Source: DATGJX01 sp963830545
Lineage (GTDB): Bacteria > Vulcanimicrobiota > Vulcanimicrobiia > Vulcanimicrobiales > Vulcanimicrobiaceae
Direction: 5' to 3'
Length of the DNA: 64,000 nt
Assembly (NCBI GenBank): GCA_963830545.1
Contig: CAWHMK010000001.1
Coordinates: 682,001 to 746,000, forward strand
Below, piece by piece: positions 1 through 8,307 of this stretch. The first letter of the stretch is position 1, and each line of letters starts with the position of its first letter. The position numbers and the translations under genes are program-made. Below the pieces are notes generated by a model. The model was not told where the DNA came from and did no database searches. It saw only the letters and a list, made by a program, of their open reading frames with translations.

Positions 1-1016
1 TCGACGACCGCCACGCGGTCGACGTTCGTCATACAGACGTACGCGTAACGCCCGTCCTTGGAAACTGCAATTGCCGACGGATGCGCTCCGCCGACGTTTC
101 CCACCCCGTCGGGCGCGACGTCCATCCGAATCGAGGCGATGCCTGAGGAACGTACGTCCCCGCTGCGCGTGAGCGGCACCGCGGTCAGCGCTGATGCGTA
201 TTGGGGCGCGAACGGCACGTTTGCAAATCGCGGGTACCGGACTTGCTGCGGCAGGTTGCCGTAGATCATCAAACCGGGATCCGTAACGTACAGACGGCGG
301 TTTGCGACCGCAGCCGCCCACGGGAAATACCCCACGCGCGCGCTGTGCATCACTTTTCTCGTACGCAGATCGACTGCGGTCACGGTATTTGCGAGATCGT
401 TGACCACGTAGGCGACGCGGCGATCCGAAGCGAGCGTAATCGAGCCGGGAAAAGCGTGATTCTCGTTCGCGAAGCGCGGATCGTGCGCGAGCGGAATCGC
501 GAGCGGAGCGCTGCTCTCGTGCAGTTTGCCGAGCGTGTCGAGTTCGAGAAAGTGCAGGGTGTTGCTGGGACCGCCCGCGGCGAGAACGAGCGTGCGCGAC
601 GGATTCGACGGATCCTTCAGCGCGGCGAGACCGAGAAAGAACGATTCGTTCTTGCCGGCGTACACGTCCGTGACGCGCATCGTCGCCGTGTCGACGACGG
701 TCAGAGTGTATCCACCGCGCACGCCCGGAACGATGCGGCTAAGCGCGAGGTCCTCGCGTTCGTCGTCGTTGCTGACGACGGCGTAGCGCCCGTCCGGCGT
801 TAGTGCAACGCCCAAAGCGTTCATGCCGACCGCAACGCTCGACCCCGTCGGAGCTATGATTCGCCCGTTCGGAAGGATGACGTCGTAGGGCCGCGCCGGA
901 TTCGGCGCTCCTGCCGGACGGGACCCCGCCGGGGTTAGATAGGCAGTGGGCAGCGGAGCCGCTCCGGTAAGCGCAAAAATCAGCGCGACGGCGGTCGTGA
1001 TACCTCGCAACTTCAC
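1..1016 (-). CDS. YVTN/YncE-type beta-propeller secreted protein (C-terminus beyond window)
   Basis: Read on the minus strand from a GTG at 1016, the frame stays open to the left edge (about 338 residues seen). It starts with a basic residue pair, a hydrophobic segment and an Ala-rich stretch that looks like a signal peptide. It continues with repeated blades of the YVTN kind, for example LTPDGRYAVVSND, then TLTVVDTATM, YVVNDLANTV and AVSKDGRYAYVCMTNVDRV. This is a surface or periplasmic seven-bladed propeller of the YncE group. In many bacteria such a propeller is fused to a C-terminal alkaline-phosphatase-like phosphoesterase; that part would lie outside the window and cannot be checked. 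Substrate unknown. Confidence 0.75.
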   Translation of the reverse strand, partial: MKLRGITTAVALIFALTGAAPLPTAYLTPAGSRPAGAPNPARPYDVILPNGRIIAPTGSSVAVGMNALGVALTPDGRYAVVSNDDEREDLALSRIVPGVRGGYTLTVVDTATMRVTDVYAGKNESFFLGLAALKDPSNPSRTLVLAAGGPSNTLHFLELDTLGKLHESSAPLAIPLAHDPRFANENHAFPGSITLASDRRVAYVVNDLANTVTAVDLRTRKVMHSARVGYFPWAAAVANRRLYVTDPGLMIYGNLPQQVRYPRFANVPFAPQYASALTAVPLTRSGDVRSSGIASIRMDVAPDGVGNVGGAHPSAIAVSKDGRYAYVCMTNVDRVAVV

Positions 1017-1067
1017 GTTCCGGGCGTTACGGACGCGCGGCCCGCCGCCCCTGCCTGGGGCTCGCTT

Positions 1068-1424
1068 TTAGACCGAAGCGAGGAGTTCGATCCAGTGATT
1101 CCAGAGCCCGAGATCGCCTTTTTCCGGATCGTCCGCCGTCACTTTCGCGCTCCGGATCATTTCCGCGATCTCCGGTTTGCCGTCGGCCTCGACGTTTTTT
1201 TCCATGAATTCCGCTGCGGCTGCGAGTGCATCTTGGGGTTCGAGCGGATCCGCCGTTATCGTGTCGAGGAACCGCTGGTAGAGCGCCGGCAGTCGCGAAT
1301 GATCGCCGTCCATTTGCATGTTCCGCGCGAGGTCTTCAATGCGGACCTCGCCCAAGCGCGCGGCGTTCTCGAGAAGTAATTTGCGCGTTGCTTCGTACGT
1401 CTGCTGTTTCGACACGAATTCCAT
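1068..1424 (-). CDS. hypothetical protein, 118 aa
   Basis: An 118-residue acidic, mostly helical protein starting MEFVSKQQTYEATRKLL and ending WIELLASV. No signal peptide, membrane segment or motif I recognise. The open frame extends upstream into the neighbouring regulator, but the ATG at 1424 gives a compact gene that starts 17 bases after that regulator's stop, which suggests co-transcription. It contains EFMEKN and a run DDPEKGD, typical of soluble cytoplasmic proteins. Function unknown; I do not recognise the family. Confidence 0.6.
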   Translation of the reverse strand: MEFVSKQQTYEATRKLLLENAARLGEVRIEDLARNMQMDGDHSRLPALYQRFLDTITADPLEPQDALAAAAEFMEKNVEADGKPEIAEMIRSAKVTADDPEKGDLGLWNHWIELLASV

Positions 1425-1441
1425 ACGTGCCGTATACCCGC

Positions 1442-2941
1442 CTAAGCCGTCAGCTTGCCAAGCGCCGCAGCCAGGCGGCGCACGCCCTCCGCAGCATCCT
1501 GGACGGCAAGATGCCCGAACGAAAGACGCAGCGCCGGAGGTCCCTGACGTGTCGGATAAAACGGCTCCGACGGCATCACCAGGACGCCTTGACGCGCGCA
1601 TGCCTCGAACGCAGCTTGCGTCGAGATCCGCGGCGGCAACGGGAGCCACACGTTGAGTCCGGCGGCCGGAGGACGCACGTCGGCCCACGGCAAGTACTCG
1701 GCGAGCGCATCGATGAATGCATTGCGCCGTTCGAGATAGATGTTGCGCGCGGCCCGCAAATGACGCGCATACGCAGGCGCGTTCATGAAACGCCACAGCG
1801 CGCGCTGCGTGAGCGTCGAGGTGAAGACGTCGGTGCGCGCCTTTGCCAGTTCAAGCGCATCCGCGATCGCGCCTTTGCAATAGAGATAGCCGATGCGCAG
1901 CGCCGGAAAGATGGACTTCGAGAGACTCTCCATCACGATGACGCGGCCGTCCGTATCGAATGCGGCGAGCGGCGGCGGAGCCGCTGCGTCGTAGGTCAGC
2001 TGCCAGCCGGTTTGATCCTCGAGTACCACGACGTCGTACCGGCGCGCGAGGGAAACGATTTGTTTCGCGCGGCGCTGCGGCAGCACGGCCCCGGTCGGAT
2101 TTTGAGCGATCGGGTTGATGTAGAACAGGCGCGGCCGGTACTCGCTGAAGACTCGCTCGACGTCGTCCGGGCGCACGCCGTCCGCATCGGTTTCGATCTC
2201 CACGTACGTTACGCCGCGCGCGTCGAAAATGCCGAGCGTGCCGGAGTATGTCGGACTCTCCGCCGCAACGACGCTGCGTGATTCGAGCAGCACCGTTGCA
2301 ACCAAGTCCGCGGCTTGCTGTGCGCCGGAACACACGATTATCTCGCCGGCGCTCGCCGCGCAGGAGCGCGTTCGCAGCAGTGCCGCAAGCGTTTCGCAGA
2401 GATCGGGATCGCCGCTCGTATCGCGGTACTGCATGAGCTGCGGCGGATCTTCGAGCAGCGTGCGATGAAACGCGCGCGCGAAATCCGCGAGCGGAAACGT
2501 TTCCGGCGCCGGATGTCCCGATGCGAGCGTGATTGCACCCGGCGCGCCGACGCGCGTGAGCTGTTCGATTACGCCTTCCATGCGTTCCGCGCGCGCCAGA
2601 CGCCCGAGATCGGGTTCCCAGCGGCGCGCGAACGGCTCGCCCATGGGCCGCGCCTGCGCAACGAACGTCCCTTTGCCCACGCGCGATACCGTGCGGCCGC
2701 GAGCGGTCAGCAATTCGTACGCTTGCGAAACCGTGACCAGCGCGCAATCGAGTTCGCGAGCGAGATCGCGCATCGCCGGAAGGCGATCGCCCGGCTGCAG
2801 GCGATCCGATTCGATCGCTTCGACGATTCGATCGGCGATTTGGACGTAGAGCGGACGCGGATCGCCCGGCTCTAGACTTATGCCGAGGCGCGCAGCGTTA
2901 CTTGGTGTCGAGCCTATAGCCAATGCCGCGAACGCTCGCAA
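1442..2941 (-). CDS. MocR/PdxR-like GntR-family regulator with aminotransferase domain
   Basis: Residues ~25-95 form a GntR-type winged helix (PLYVQIADRIVEAI, AMRDLARELDCALVTVSQAY, VGKGTFV). Residues ~120-499 are a fold-type I PLP aminotransferase with the lysine motif SLSKSIFPALRIGY and FYINPIAQNPTGAVLP. This two-domain order defines MocR regulators, which sense PLP or an amino-acid adduct and control vitamin B6, GABA or amine genes. Start is uncertain: the first usable codon, TTG at 2941, overlaps the upstream response-regulator gene by 44 bases, and the homologous part begins at an ATA near 2880, so an ATA/ATG error or a non-standard start is possible. Target genes not evident. Confidence 0.85.
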   Translation of the reverse strand: MRAFAALAIGSTPSNAARLGISLEPGDPRPLYVQIADRIVEAIESDRLQPGDRLPAMRDLARELDCALVTVSQAYELLTARGRTVSRVGKGTFVAQARPMGEPFARRWEPDLGRLARAERMEGVIEQLTRVGAPGAITLASGHPAPETFPLADFARAFHRTLLEDPPQLMQYRDTSGDPDLCETLAALLRTRSCAASAGEIIVCSGAQQAADLVATVLLESRSVVAAESPTYSGTLGIFDARGVTYVEIETDADGVRPDDVERVFSEYRPRLFYINPIAQNPTGAVLPQRRAKQIVSLARRYDVVVLEDQTGWQLTYDAAAPPPLAAFDTDGRVIVMESLSKSIFPALRIGYLYCKGAIADALELAKARTDVFTSTLTQRALWRFMNAPAYARHLRAARNIYLERRNAFIDALAEYLPWADVRPPAAGLNVWLPLPPRISTQAAFEACARQGVLVMPSEPFYPTRQGPPALRLSFGHLAVQDAAEGVRRLAAALGKLTA

Positions 2942-3590
2942 TTTCCACCGGCGCTACTACTTCGGTGAGTTTTTTGCGCAGTGCGGCGATATGCACGTCG
3001 ACGACGCGCGTCGGAACTCCGGACGTGTCGTTCCAAACGTGTTCGAGTATCTGCGCGCGCGTGAGCAGTCGTCCCTCGGCTTCGGCGAGAAACCATAGCA
3101 GCCGGAACTCAAGCGCGGTCAGCGAGACGTTCTTACCGTCGTTGTTGAGCGTGTGGAAGTCCCGAACGAGCTTCGCGGTGCCGACCTGAAGCACGCCCGC
3201 GTCTTCTTTCTTTTCCAAATATTTTTCGCGACGCCGCAAGAACGATGCGACGCGCGCGACGAGTTCGTTGCCGGAAAACGGTTTGGTGATGTAATCGTCG
3301 GCGCCCAAGCCCAATCCGAGCAGCACGTCCTGCTCGCGCGAGTGCCCGCTGACCATGAGCACGAACGCGTTGTTCGAATTCGAGAGCGACGTGCACACGT
3401 CGAGACCGGAGATGTCCGGCAGCCCGATGTCCAGGATGACGACGTCGGGCTTGTAGGACTCGGCGAGCTCCAAGCCTTCTGCCCCGTTGCCCGTGACCTT
3501 GACCTCGTAGTCGGCCCGTTCGAGCACCGTCTGCTCGAGCTTCGCGATGTCGTCGTCGTCCTCGATGACCAGAATCTTGGCCTGCGGCAT
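2898..3590 (-). CDS. OmpR/PhoB-family response regulator
   Basis: 230 residues: receiver domain (acidic pocket EDDDD at 10-14, phospho-acceptor Asp54 in VVILDIGLPD, switch Lys in ITKPF near 104) then a winged-helix output domain (~130-228) with the RVVDVHIAALRKKL recognition helix and the terminal RGIGYRL signature. The start at 3590 is fixed by a strong AAGGAGG six bases upstream of the ATG. No histidine kinase gene is adjacent, so it is an orphan here; a GAF-kinase lies 50 kb away in the window. Cytoplasmic DNA-binding transcription factor; signal unknown. Confidence 0.9.
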   Translation of the reverse strand: MPQAKILVIEDDDDIAKLEQTVLERADYEVKVTGNGAEGLELAESYKPDVVILDIGLPDISGLDVCTSLSNSNNAFVLMVSGHSREQDVLLGLGLGADDYITKPFSGNELVARVASFLRRREKYLEKKEDAGVLQVGTAKLVRDFHTLNNDGKNVSLTALEFRLLWFLAEAEGRLLTRAQILEHVWNDTSGVPTRVVDVHIAALRKKLTEVVAPVEIASVRGIGYRLDTK

Positions 3591-3677
3591 ACGCCTCCTT
3601 CTCACCGGCGCATCCGCGCTACGCGCTGCACGCCCCGTTCGTCCTGTGCAATTCGTTGACGCCGTTCCGCGTCCTTA

Positions 3678-5120
3678 CTAGGTCGCTGCGGTGATGTCTT
3701 CCCCCTCGGACAATACCAATTGCCGGCGGGCGACTCCCTCGTCCACGGCGGCCCCCGCGACGGCTTTGGCGACTGCCTCGACGACCCGCACGTCGAAGAC
3801 GCTGGGAATGATGTATTCCGCGCTGCGTTCATCTTGCCCGACGATGGAAGCGATTGCGTTCGCCGCGGCCAGTTTCATGCGTTCGGTGATGCGGCTGGCG
3901 CGCGCATCCAGCGCGCCGCGGAAGATGCCGGGGAAAGCGAGCAGGTTGTTCACCTGGTTGGGAAAGTCGGAACGCCCGGTCGCAATGACGCCGACGTACC
4001 CGGCCGCGACGTCCGGCATGATTTCCGGCGTCGGATTGGCCATCGCGAAGACGATCGGATCGCGTGCCATCGAGCTGATGTCTTCGACCTGAAGAATGCC
4101 GGGAGCCGATACGCCGATGAACACGTCCGCTCCGCGAAGCACCTCGTGCAGCGTGCCGCGCTTGTTCTCGCGGTTCGTGTTTTCCGCCAGCCAGCGCCAA
4201 TGCGAGTTCTCATAGCGATCCGTGCGGTTGAGCGCGCCGGCGCGGTCGACCGGAATCACGTCGCGCACCCCCGCGCCGAGCAGCATCTTGATCGTCGCCG
4301 TTCCCGCGGCGCCGCTGCCCGCAACGACGATTTGCAAATCGCTCAGGTCTTTGCCGACGACCTTGGCCGCGTTGATCAGCGCCGCCAGAATGACGACGGC
4401 CGTGCCGTGCTGGTCATCGTGCATGACCGGGATGTCGAGCGTTTCGATGAGCCGCCGCTCCACTTCGAAGCAGCGCGGCGCCGAAATGTCTTCGAGATTG
4501 ACGCCGCCGAAGACGGGCGCGATCCGCACGACGGTTTCGACGATCTCGTCGACGTCTTTGGTGTCAAGGCAGATCGGAAAAGCGTCGATGCCGGCGAACT
4601 GTTTGAACAGCATCGCTTTGCCTTCCATAACCGGGAGCGCGCCGAGCGGACCGATGTCGCCCAGTCCAAGCACCGCCGTGCCGTCGGACACGACGGCTAC
4701 CGAGTTGCGCTTGATCGTGAGGTTGAACGCTTTTGACGGATCCGCCGCGATTGCCATCGAAACGCGCGCGACGCCGGGCGTGTACACCGTCGAAAGATCT
4801 TGTCGCGTTTTCACCGGGATTTTTGGCTCGACTTGAATTTTGCCGCCCAAGTGCGCGAGAAACGTGCTGTCGGACGTGCTGATCACCGTGAGCCCGTCGA
4901 TCCGCTCCACCGCGTCGCGAACCGCTTTGCCGATCACGTCGGAACTCACGTTCACCGTGACGTCACGGACCACGTGCGTCTTGGTTACCGAACGCATGTC
5001 GACGGCGGCGATTACTCCGCCGGCGTCGCCTATTGCGGCGGCGAGCTGATTGAAGGCGCCGGGGCTGGTCGGCATTTCCAGGCGCATGATCAGCGTAAAA
5101 CTTATTCCGACTTGTGGCAT
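3678..5120 (-). CDS. NAD(P)-dependent malic enzyme with N-terminal ACT domain
   Basis: 480 residues. Residues 1-80 look like an ACT regulatory domain (ISFTLIMRLEMPTSPGAF). The malic enzyme core follows: catalytic Tyr in STVYTPGVARVS, Lys in VMEGKAMLFKQFAGID, metal ligands around LEDISAPRCFEVE and IPVMHDDQHGTA, and Rossmann motif VVAGSGAAGTATIKM. It oxidatively decarboxylates malate to pyruvate and CO2. The ACT-first architecture is found in a subset of bacterial malic enzymes and implies allosteric control by a small molecule such as an amino acid. It follows tldE by 13 bases in the same direction. Confidence 0.92.
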   Translation of the reverse strand: MPQVGISFTLIMRLEMPTSPGAFNQLAAAIGDAGGVIAAVDMRSVTKTHVVRDVTVNVSSDVIGKAVRDAVERIDGLTVISTSDSTFLAHLGGKIQVEPKIPVKTRQDLSTVYTPGVARVSMAIAADPSKAFNLTIKRNSVAVVSDGTAVLGLGDIGPLGALPVMEGKAMLFKQFAGIDAFPICLDTKDVDEIVETVVRIAPVFGGVNLEDISAPRCFEVERRLIETLDIPVMHDDQHGTAVVILAALINAAKVVGKDLSDLQIVVAGSGAAGTATIKMLLGAGVRDVIPVDRAGALNRTDRYENSHWRWLAENTNRENKRGTLHEVLRGADVFIGVSAPGILQVEDISSMARDPIVFAMANPTPEIMPDVAAGYVGVIATGRSDFPNQVNNLLAFPGIFRGALDARASRITERMKLAAANAIASIVGQDERSAEYIIPSVFDVRVVEAVAKAVAGAAVDEGVARRQLVLSEGEDITAAT

Positions 5121-5133
5121 ATTCGCCGCTTCG

Positions 5134-6495
5134 CTAGTCGCCGCTGACGGTCATTTCCGTCACCCGGAACGACGGTGACACGACACCGGCATCGAATCGG
5201 AGATCGTTCGCCACGGCGTCGATCCCCGCGAGCATTTCCGGGAAGGAACCGGCGACCGTGAACTCCTCGACCGGATGCGCCAACTCGCCGTTCTCGATGG
5301 AGAATCCCCGGGCACCGCGGCTGTACGTACCGCTCGCATATTCCGTCGCAAAACCGATCGTGTCCGTCACGAGCACGCCGCGCGGCGTATCCGCGATGAG
5401 CTGTTCGAGCGACCGGGAGCCAGCCTCCAGGTAAAAATTGTTCGGCGCCACACCGCCGCCGGTGCCGTTTCCCGTTGAGCGGCTCCCGAGTTTGCGTGCG
5501 TAATACGTGTCGTACAAGAACGTATGCAGCGTTCCGCGTTCGAACACGACGGTGCGCTGCGTGGGCACGCCTTCACCATCGAAGGGCGAACTCCCGAGCA
5601 TCCCCGGCATCGTACCGTCGTCGACGATCGTCACGGCTTCACTGCCGATCTTCGCCCCGGCCCGTTCGGCGAGCCACGAGTTGCCGATCGCGACATTCGC
5701 GGCGCTGAGCGCTGCGAACAGGTCGGAGAGCACCGATGCTGCAACGTCGCGTTCGAAAATGACGGGAACGCGCATCGTCTGAGGTTTGCGCGCGCCGAAC
5801 ATCGCGAGCGTGCGTCGCACCGCTTTTGCGGCGACGGCTTCGGCGTCTTCCATGTCGATCAAACGCCGCGCGGCGCTGCCATAACTTCCCATGCGCTTGA
5901 TGCCGCCGTCGAGTGCAACGGGGCTCGCCGAGCGATGCGTTCGCGTGGAACGATAGGCTCCCGCAAATCCATTCGAATTGACCAGCGCAAGCGTGCCGAC
6001 CGTGTCGCCCACGCGCGATCCGTTGCTGTTGGAGATACGCGCATCTGCGGTTCGCATGCGCGATTCTAATCCGAGCGCTTCGTCGATCTTGTTTTGGGCC
6101 TCGCGCTCTGCCACGTCTTGGGCGAACAATTCCAAGTCGCGGTGCGGCACTGCATCCGCGGACGCCGCCTCGGGCAGCGCGGCGTACGGATCGGACGCGA
6201 CGTGCCGCGCTTGCGCTACCGTGGAACGAACTGCCTCGGCCAAATGCGCCAGTTCGAAATCCGAGGTCGCGAGCGTCGCTTTGCGCCCGTCGACGAAAAC
6301 GCGCACGTGCAGCGATCGCCCCGTGGACTGCTCGAGTTTGGTAACCGCACGGTCTCGCGCTTCGGTGCTGAAGCGGTCGTTGATCGATACCGTGGCTTCC
6401 GCCTGAGTGGCACCCGCCCGCAACGCTGCCTCGACCGCGTGCTGCGCGTATTCCAGCGCTTGGGCCGTCTGAACGGGAGAAACATTACGCGACAT
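5134..6495 (-). CDS. tldE: TldE/PmbA, non-catalytic subunit of the TldD/TldE protease
   Basis: About 453 residues of the PmbA/TldE family (metalloprotease-like protein without the HExxxH motif). Recognisable parts are GRKATLATSDF, SNGSRVGDTV, PVIFERDVAASVLSDLF, SPFDGEGVPTQRTVVFERG, FYLEAGSRSLEQLI and the C-terminal ARGFSIENGELAHPVEEFTVAG. With TldD it forms a heteromeric zinc protease that degrades unfolded peptides and matures peptide antibiotics in other bacteria. ATG 6495 is preferred because GGTGA lies just upstream; a GTG at 6504 is an alternative. The partner tldD lies upstream on the same strand, separated by the three-copy repeat, whose first copy runs up to this start region. Confidence 0.92.
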   Translation of the reverse strand: MSRNVSPVQTAQALEYAQHAVEAALRAGATQAEATVSINDRFSTEARDRAVTKLEQSTGRSLHVRVFVDGRKATLATSDFELAHLAEAVRSTVAQARHVASDPYAALPEAASADAVPHRDLELFAQDVAEREAQNKIDEALGLESRMRTADARISNSNGSRVGDTVGTLALVNSNGFAGAYRSTRTHRSASPVALDGGIKRMGSYGSAARRLIDMEDAEAVAAKAVRRTLAMFGARKPQTMRVPVIFERDVAASVLSDLFAALSAANVAIGNSWLAERAGAKIGSEAVTIVDDGTMPGMLGSSPFDGEGVPTQRTVVFERGTLHTFLYDTYYARKLGSRSTGNGTGGGVAPNNFYLEAGSRSLEQLIADTPRGVLVTDTIGFATEYASGTYSRGARGFSIENGELAHPVEEFTVAGSFPEMLAGIDAVANDLRFDAGVVSPSFRVTEMTVSGD

Positions 6496-6595
6496 GCGAT
6501 TCACCGATCAAAAGGCGCTCCGGCCTAGCCTGCGCGCCCCCCATCAAAGATGGGGCCCCCAAAATTTCGCGGCGCCTACATCGCACTGCATGCAT
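6485..6595 (-). CDS. repeat-borne small ORF, copy 1 (36 aa, speculative)
   Basis: A 36-codon frame in repeat copy 1 begins MHAVRCRRREILG and ends LLIGESHVA. It has GGGGAG five bases upstream of the ATG, a well-placed ribosome binding site. It runs into the first codons of tldE in another frame, so its translation could be coupled to tldE. A copy with nearly the same sequence occurs in repeat 3, while copy 2 is frame-broken. It is basic, with one Cys. No family is recognised. It may be no more than a by-product of a GC-rich repeat. Confidence 0.3.
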   Translation of the reverse strand: MHAVRCRRREILGAPSLMGGAQARPERLLIGESHVA

Positions 6596-6915
6596 AAACA
6601 CTCCCCGTGGGCGCCGGTAATTATTGGACACGCGATCCGCCGTTTTTAAAAGGCGCTCCGGCCTAGCCTGCGCGCCCCCCATCAAAGATGGGCCCCCAAA
6701 ATCTCGCGGCGCCTACATCGCACTGCAACCATAAACACTCCCCGTGGGCGCCGGTAATTATTCGACACGCGATTCATTGTTTAAAAGGCGCTCCGGCCTA
6801 GCCTGCGCGCCCCCCATCAAAGATGGGGCCCCAAAAATTTCGCGGCGCCTACATCGCACTGCAAGCATAAACACTCCCCGTGGGCGCCGGTAATTATTCG
6901 ACACGCGATCCGCCG
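6510..6915. repeat. three tandem direct repeats of ~135 bp between tldD and tldE
   Basis: Near-identical units begin at 6510, 6648 and 6783 (periods 138 and 135), each opening AAAAGGCGCTCCGGCCTAGC and ending near TAATTATTCGACACGCGATC. Each holds a short perfect hairpin (CCCCATC-AAA-GATGGGG), two GGCGCC blocks, and, read on the minus strand, GGGGAG five bases before an ATG. Also on the minus strand, a GGCGC...GCGCC pair precedes TTTT at the end of each unit, a weak terminator-like shape. The third copy overlaps the last ~33 codons of tldD, and the array ends at the tldE start region. This is the only long non-coding stretch in the window (about 320 bases between the two genes). Confidence 0.95.
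6758..6868 (-). CDS. repeat-borne small ORF, copy 3 (36 aa, speculative)
   Basis: Second intact version of the repeat-encoded peptide, beginning MLAVRCRRREIFG and ending LLNNESRVE. It shares GAPSLMGGAQARPERLL with copy 1 and has the same GGGGAG-5-ATG start. It opens inside the 3' end of tldD in a different frame and ends in repeat 2, so it could be translated by re-initiation after tldD. In repeat 2 the equivalent frame stops after 16 codons because the GGGCCC block differs in length. Function unknown; conservation between copies follows from DNA identity and is not by itself evidence of selection. Confidence 0.28.
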   Translation of the reverse strand: MLAVRCRRREIFGAPSLMGGAQARPERLLNNESRVE

Positions 6916-8292
6916 ACTGTTATTGCGCGAGATTTTCACGGTGGGCATTCCGACGCCTACGGGTACGTATTGGCCGCCTTTTCCGCAGGTGTAATGCCGG
7001 TTTGCGAGCCGGCAATCGTTGCCGACCGCCGTCACCTTCGTCATCACGTCCGGGCCGTTGCCCACGATCGTCGCGTTTTTCACGGGCGCAGTAACCTTGC
7101 CGTTCTCGATCAGGTAGCCTTCAGCCACCATGAACACGAAATCTCCGCGGCTGATCTCCACTTGGCCGCCGCCGAATGCCTTTGCGTAGATGCCGCGTTT
7201 CGTGGACGCGATAATTTCTTCCGGCGTCGAATCGCCGCTCGGCATGTACGTGTTGCACATCCGCGGCTGCGGCATGACACGGAACGACTGCCGACGTCCG
7301 CTGCCCGTCGACGCCGTACCCATCAGCGCAGCGTTGAGCTTATCTTGCATGTAACCGCGTAAGATGCCGTTCTCCACGAGCACTTTGTGCGCGCCCGGCG
7401 TACCCTCGTCGTCGACGGCGGTGCTTCCGCGCTCCTCGCGCATATTGCCGTCATCGTAAATCGTGACGAGTTCGCTCGCGACGCGCTCGCCCACGCGTCC
7501 GCTATACAGCGAAACGCCCTGACGGTTGAAGTCACTCTCGAGTCCGTGACCGACCGCCTCGTGGAGCAGCACGCCGCCGCCGCCGTTTCCGACGACCATT
7601 TCCATTTCGCCGGCGGGCGCCGGGATTGCATCGAGATTCGTCATCGCAATGCGCGCGGCGTCTTTCGCAATGGATTCCGGCGTTCGGTTTTCGTAAAACG
7701 CGATCGACGTGCGGCCCCCGTCTCCCACGAACCCATGCGCGCGATGGCCGTTGCGCGTCGAAACGGCTTGCACGCCGAGCGAAATCAGCGGACGGTGGTC
7801 GTGGACCAATCGGCCTTGACTGGTTGCAATCCAAACGTCCTGCAACTCGTCTGTGACCGTCGCGTTCACCGCACTGATGCGCGGGTCGAATGCGCGTGCT
7901 GCAACGTCCGCCTGCTCGAGCAGTTTCACGTAATATTCCGAAGGCGCGTGCGTGGAGCGATCCGTTTCGTAAAATGGGGTGACCGCCGAGGTCGAAACCT
8001 TCACGCTGCGCGGCGGGGCATTTCCGCCGTCGCGCGCGATCAGCGAAGCTATGCGTGCCGCTCGCTCCAGCGACTCGAACGAGAGGTCGTCGGAAAAAGC
8101 ATAGCCCGCGGACTCGCCGAGGACAACGCGAATGCCGACACCTTGCGTGACGGAAAATCCGCTCTCGTGAATATGTCCGGACTGTAAGCGAAACGACGCT
8201 GCCCGGCGCCGCTCGCAGAATACGTCCGCGTAGTCGCCGCCCCGTTCCAGCGCCGCGTCCAGAAGTCTTTCGATGATGTCCGTATCGAGCAT
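6817..8292 (-). CDS. tldD: TldD zinc metalloprotease subunit
   Basis: 491 residues, TldD family. The zinc-binding HExxxH is seen as LLHEAVGHGLESD near residue 245, followed by VTIYDDGNM, GSTAVDDEGTP, MCNTYMPSGDSTPEEII and the C-terminal CGKGGQYVPVGVGMPTVKI. It forms the catalytic half of TldD/TldE. The last ~33 residues, after KISRNNSR, are translated from repeat copy 3 and match no TldD tail that I know, so the native stop seems to have been lost when the repeat arrived. It follows the PBP4-type gene by 15 bases and precedes tldE on the same strand. Confidence 0.93.
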   Translation of the reverse strand: MLDTDIIERLLDAALERGGDYADVFCERRRAASFRLQSGHIHESGFSVTQGVGIRVVLGESAGYAFSDDLSFESLERAARIASLIARDGGNAPPRSVKVSTSAVTPFYETDRSTHAPSEYYVKLLEQADVAARAFDPRISAVNATVTDELQDVWIATSQGRLVHDHRPLISLGVQAVSTRNGHRAHGFVGDGGRTSIAFYENRTPESIAKDAARIAMTNLDAIPAPAGEMEMVVGNGGGGVLLHEAVGHGLESDFNRQGVSLYSGRVGERVASELVTIYDDGNMREERGSTAVDDEGTPGAHKVLVENGILRGYMQDKLNAALMGTASTGSGRRQSFRVMPQPRMCNTYMPSGDSTPEEIIASTKRGIYAKAFGGGQVEISRGDFVFMVAEGYLIENGKVTAPVKNATIVGNGPDVMTKVTAVGNDCRLANRHYTCGKGGQYVPVGVGMPTVKISRNNSRRIACRIITGAHGECLCLQCDVGAAKFLGPHL

Positions 8293-8307
8293 GTTTTATG
8301 AGAACTC

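Noticed and set aside
1017..1067. Terminator after the 118-aa gene
   Set aside because: A GCCCC/GGGGC stem exists but no T-run follows on the relevant strand.
6510..6915. CRISPR array
   Set aside because: Units are ~135 bp and directly adjacent without unique spacers, and no cas gene is present.
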